Source of the DNA: an uncultured Prevotellaceae bacterium
GTDB lineage: Bacteria > Bacteroidota > Bacteroidia > Bacteroidales > Muribaculaceae
NCBI GenBank assembly: GCA_900318255.1
Contig: ONJX01000017.1
Location: 1 to 61,591, forward strand
Direction: 5' to 3'
Length of the DNA stretch: 61,591 nucleotides
The notes beneath the pieces were generated by a model. The model saw only the letters and a list, made by a program, of their open reading frames with translations. It searched no databases and was not told the origin of the DNA. Below, piece by piece: positions 60,395-61,591 of this stretch. Every line of letters starts with the position of its first letter. Position 1 is the stretch's first letter. The translations under genes and the position numbers were made by a program.

Positions 60395-61389
60395 CAGGTA
60401 TAGGCGTTTAGGTCGCACTATTTAGTCTGCTGATTTTAAGCGTACTGGCTCATAGCGTACCATCCTACGCATAAGCACATCGAAGATTGTGTCCTTGTTG
60501 TTGCGTCTGTTGTACCTGAAATGATATTCATCAAGATATCCTTGCAACCTTTGTTTTGAGCAGTGATGGTGTATGCCTTGCAGCCATCCCTTGATGTTCA
60601 TAATGTGTATGTGCATTTGTGGGAACGATTTGCCGTTCTCTGATTTTCTTTGCTCTATATCGTATTCCCTTGCCAACGGCTTGTAGCCATTCCACTCGTC
60701 GGTGACAACATGAGCCTGTTTGCAGATGTACCGCTCAAAAAACGGTCGGAAAGAAGATGCCGATGCGCTGTCTATGACCTCCGCATAAGCCCTGCCAACA
60801 TCCGACTCGTTCGTGTCGTCAAGCTGCTCCAACGCTACAATGACAAGCTTTTTCTTGCTGTTTGGATTTCTGCCATAGACTTCTTCTTCCTCGCCGCCAA
60901 CATAGAACTCATCGACGTGCACCGTTCCGTTAAGTGGATAGTTGCCTGAACTTTTCATGGATTGCTGTATCTTCCACTTGAACTCCCAGCACGTTTTTTG
61001 CCGCAGCTCATATTCTTCGGACAATTCCAATGATGACATCCCTTTCTTCTTGGTTGAAATCTTGAACGATATGTGGAATGCCAGCAACAGAGGAAACTTC
61101 AGCTTATCGAACATAGTTCCTGCGGTGGCGCTCTCATCGTGCTTGCATCTTGTGCAACGGCGAGAATATGGCCGCTTGCCTTTGCAGTAATTAGTGTTGC
61201 CACATCTCTTGCACACGAATTTGTCGTCTGCCCACTTGATGGCAGCCAGGTACTGATAGCAATCATCATCCGACCTGAAACGGTTATAGAACTTTATTTA
61301 ATTTACGCCTCTGAATATATCTCGTGTCGCATTCATGCCGCAAAGATACAACCTTTTTTGAATTGGTGCGACCTAAACGCCTATACCTA
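60395..61389 (-). mobile_element. Complete IS1595-family insertion sequence
   Basis: About 995 bp bounded by a 23-bp perfect inverted repeat AGGTATAGGCGTTTAGGTCG+CAC (60396-60418 and 61366-61388). It is flanked by the direct repeat TTTAACAA (60387-60394 and 61390-61397, extendable to ATTTAACAA), as expected for the 8-bp duplications of this family. The single gene inside is on the minus strand. It lies in the gap downstream of fabG and breaks no visible gene. Confidence 0.92.
60422..61216 (-). CDS. IS1595-family transposase
   Basis: The annotated frame from GTG 61216 gives 264 aa. It has a zinc ribbon (CKRCGN and CTRCKHDE) and a DDE-type core: VHVDEFYVGG, VTDEWNGYKPLA, NIKGWLQGIHHHCSKQRLQGYLDEYHFRYNRRN. 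Family members usually start ~25-30 residues earlier. In frame upstream the sequence reads KFYNRFRSDDDCYQYLAAIKW, which looks native, back to an ATA codon (61295-61297) directly after a stop. No ATG, GTG or TTG precedes GTG 61216 in that stretch. So the start is either the unusual ATA, or the original start codon has mutated and activity may be low. Confidence 0.88.
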   Translation of the reverse strand: MCKRCGNTNYCKGKRPYSRRCTRCKHDESATAGTMFDKLKFPLLLAFHISFKISTKKKGMSSLELSEEYELRQKTCWEFKWKIQQSMKSSGNYPLNGTVHVDEFYVGGEEEEVYGRNPNSKKKLVIVALEQLDDTNESDVGRAYAEVIDSASASSFRPFFERYICKQAHVVTDEWNGYKPLAREYDIEQRKSENGKSFPQMHIHIMNIKGWLQGIHHHCSKQRLQGYLDEYHFRYNRRNNKDTIFDVLMRRMVRYEPVRLKSAD

Positions 61390-61397
61390 TTTAACAA

Positions 61398-61591
61398 TTT
61401 GCTGCTTGTTCCGAGTTATGGAACACCCCTTTTGTTCCTTTGCAGCGTGAATGATTGCAAGGGCATTTTTTTTGAGTTTTTCCCAACCGCCCCACGGCAA
61501 TTTCATTTAAAAAAGTTTTTGAAGGCGAAAGATGGGTCATTTTTTATAGAAAATCACTAAATTTGCACGCAGCGATGCGGAAGCACCGCCG
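61398..61591 (+). promoter_or_regulatory. Right edge: promoter box TAAATTTG (61558-61565), gene beyond window
   Basis: A small hairpin GTTCC-GAGTTAT-GGAAC lies at about 61409-61425. A TAnnTTTG match at 61558-61565 points rightward, so a plus-strand gene probably starts just past the window. No start codon is seen before the end. Confidence 0.5.

Overview
The window looks like a chromosomal segment of a gut-type Bacteroidales bacterium, with Muribaculaceae or Prevotellaceae as my best guess (inference from style, no marker gene was searched). The evidence is: promoters of the Bacteroidota form TAnnTTTG with poor Shine-Dalgarno signals, type IX secretion (T9SS) C-terminal sorting domains, DUF4105 and DUF6515 proteins, a 562-aa RluA fusion, and an A-type flavodiiron protein. 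Gene density is high, and most genes are GC-rich at third positions.

Layout. 0.5-3.3 kb: a coiled-coil protein and two small envelope proteins. 3.7-20.3 kb: a NagK-like kinase, then a same-strand block of ten genes for dismantling, importing and consuming peptidoglycan sugars: secreted amidase, GT2 glycosyltransferase, DUF4922, SpoIID/LytB, AmpG-like permease, NamZ (GH171), FAD/FeS D-lactate-type dehydrogenase, MurT-like membrane protein, MurK and MurQ. A SGNH hydrolase, tRNA-His and nagA follow. The chemistry closes: NamZ frees MurNAc, the membrane protein and kinase import and phosphorylate it, MurQ splits MurNAc-6P into GlcNAc-6P and D-lactate, NagA takes the first product and the dehydrogenase can take the second.

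22.7-38 kb is mostly housekeeping: pepT, parE-coaD-S41 protease-ABC exporter, an Rpn-type nuclease with an 11-copy GRAE repeat, a flavodiiron protein, a single-gene AAA-DUF4435 (OLD/PARIS-like) candidate defence protein, an NlpC/P60 hydrolase, the bifunctional NAD(P)HX repair enzyme and a pseudouridine synthase. 39-44 kb is a minus-strand group: DUF4105 (possible lipoprotein N-acyltransferase), a mini-protein that is almost only a sorting domain, a SGNH hydrolase with a repetitive tail, and rmuC. 44-60 kb holds DUF695, flavin reductase, LOG-family protein, glyA, two large T9SS substrates (one broken by an in-frame TAG), a second DUF4105 gene, cardiolipin synthase, a GHL10 glycosidase and fabG.

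Mobile and repeat content is the most unusual part. A REP-type tyrosine transposase with an extra SLOG/DprA-like C-terminal domain lies between two 90-bp direct repeats (85/90 identical) made of palindromes and 22-bp units. A complete IS1595-family element with terminal inverted repeats and target duplication lies near the right edge. Two MITE-like elements, two copies of a GGAC-palindrome repeat and several microsatellite-like arrays lie between genes. Three genes have a promoter box so close to the start codon that their mRNAs are probably leaderless.
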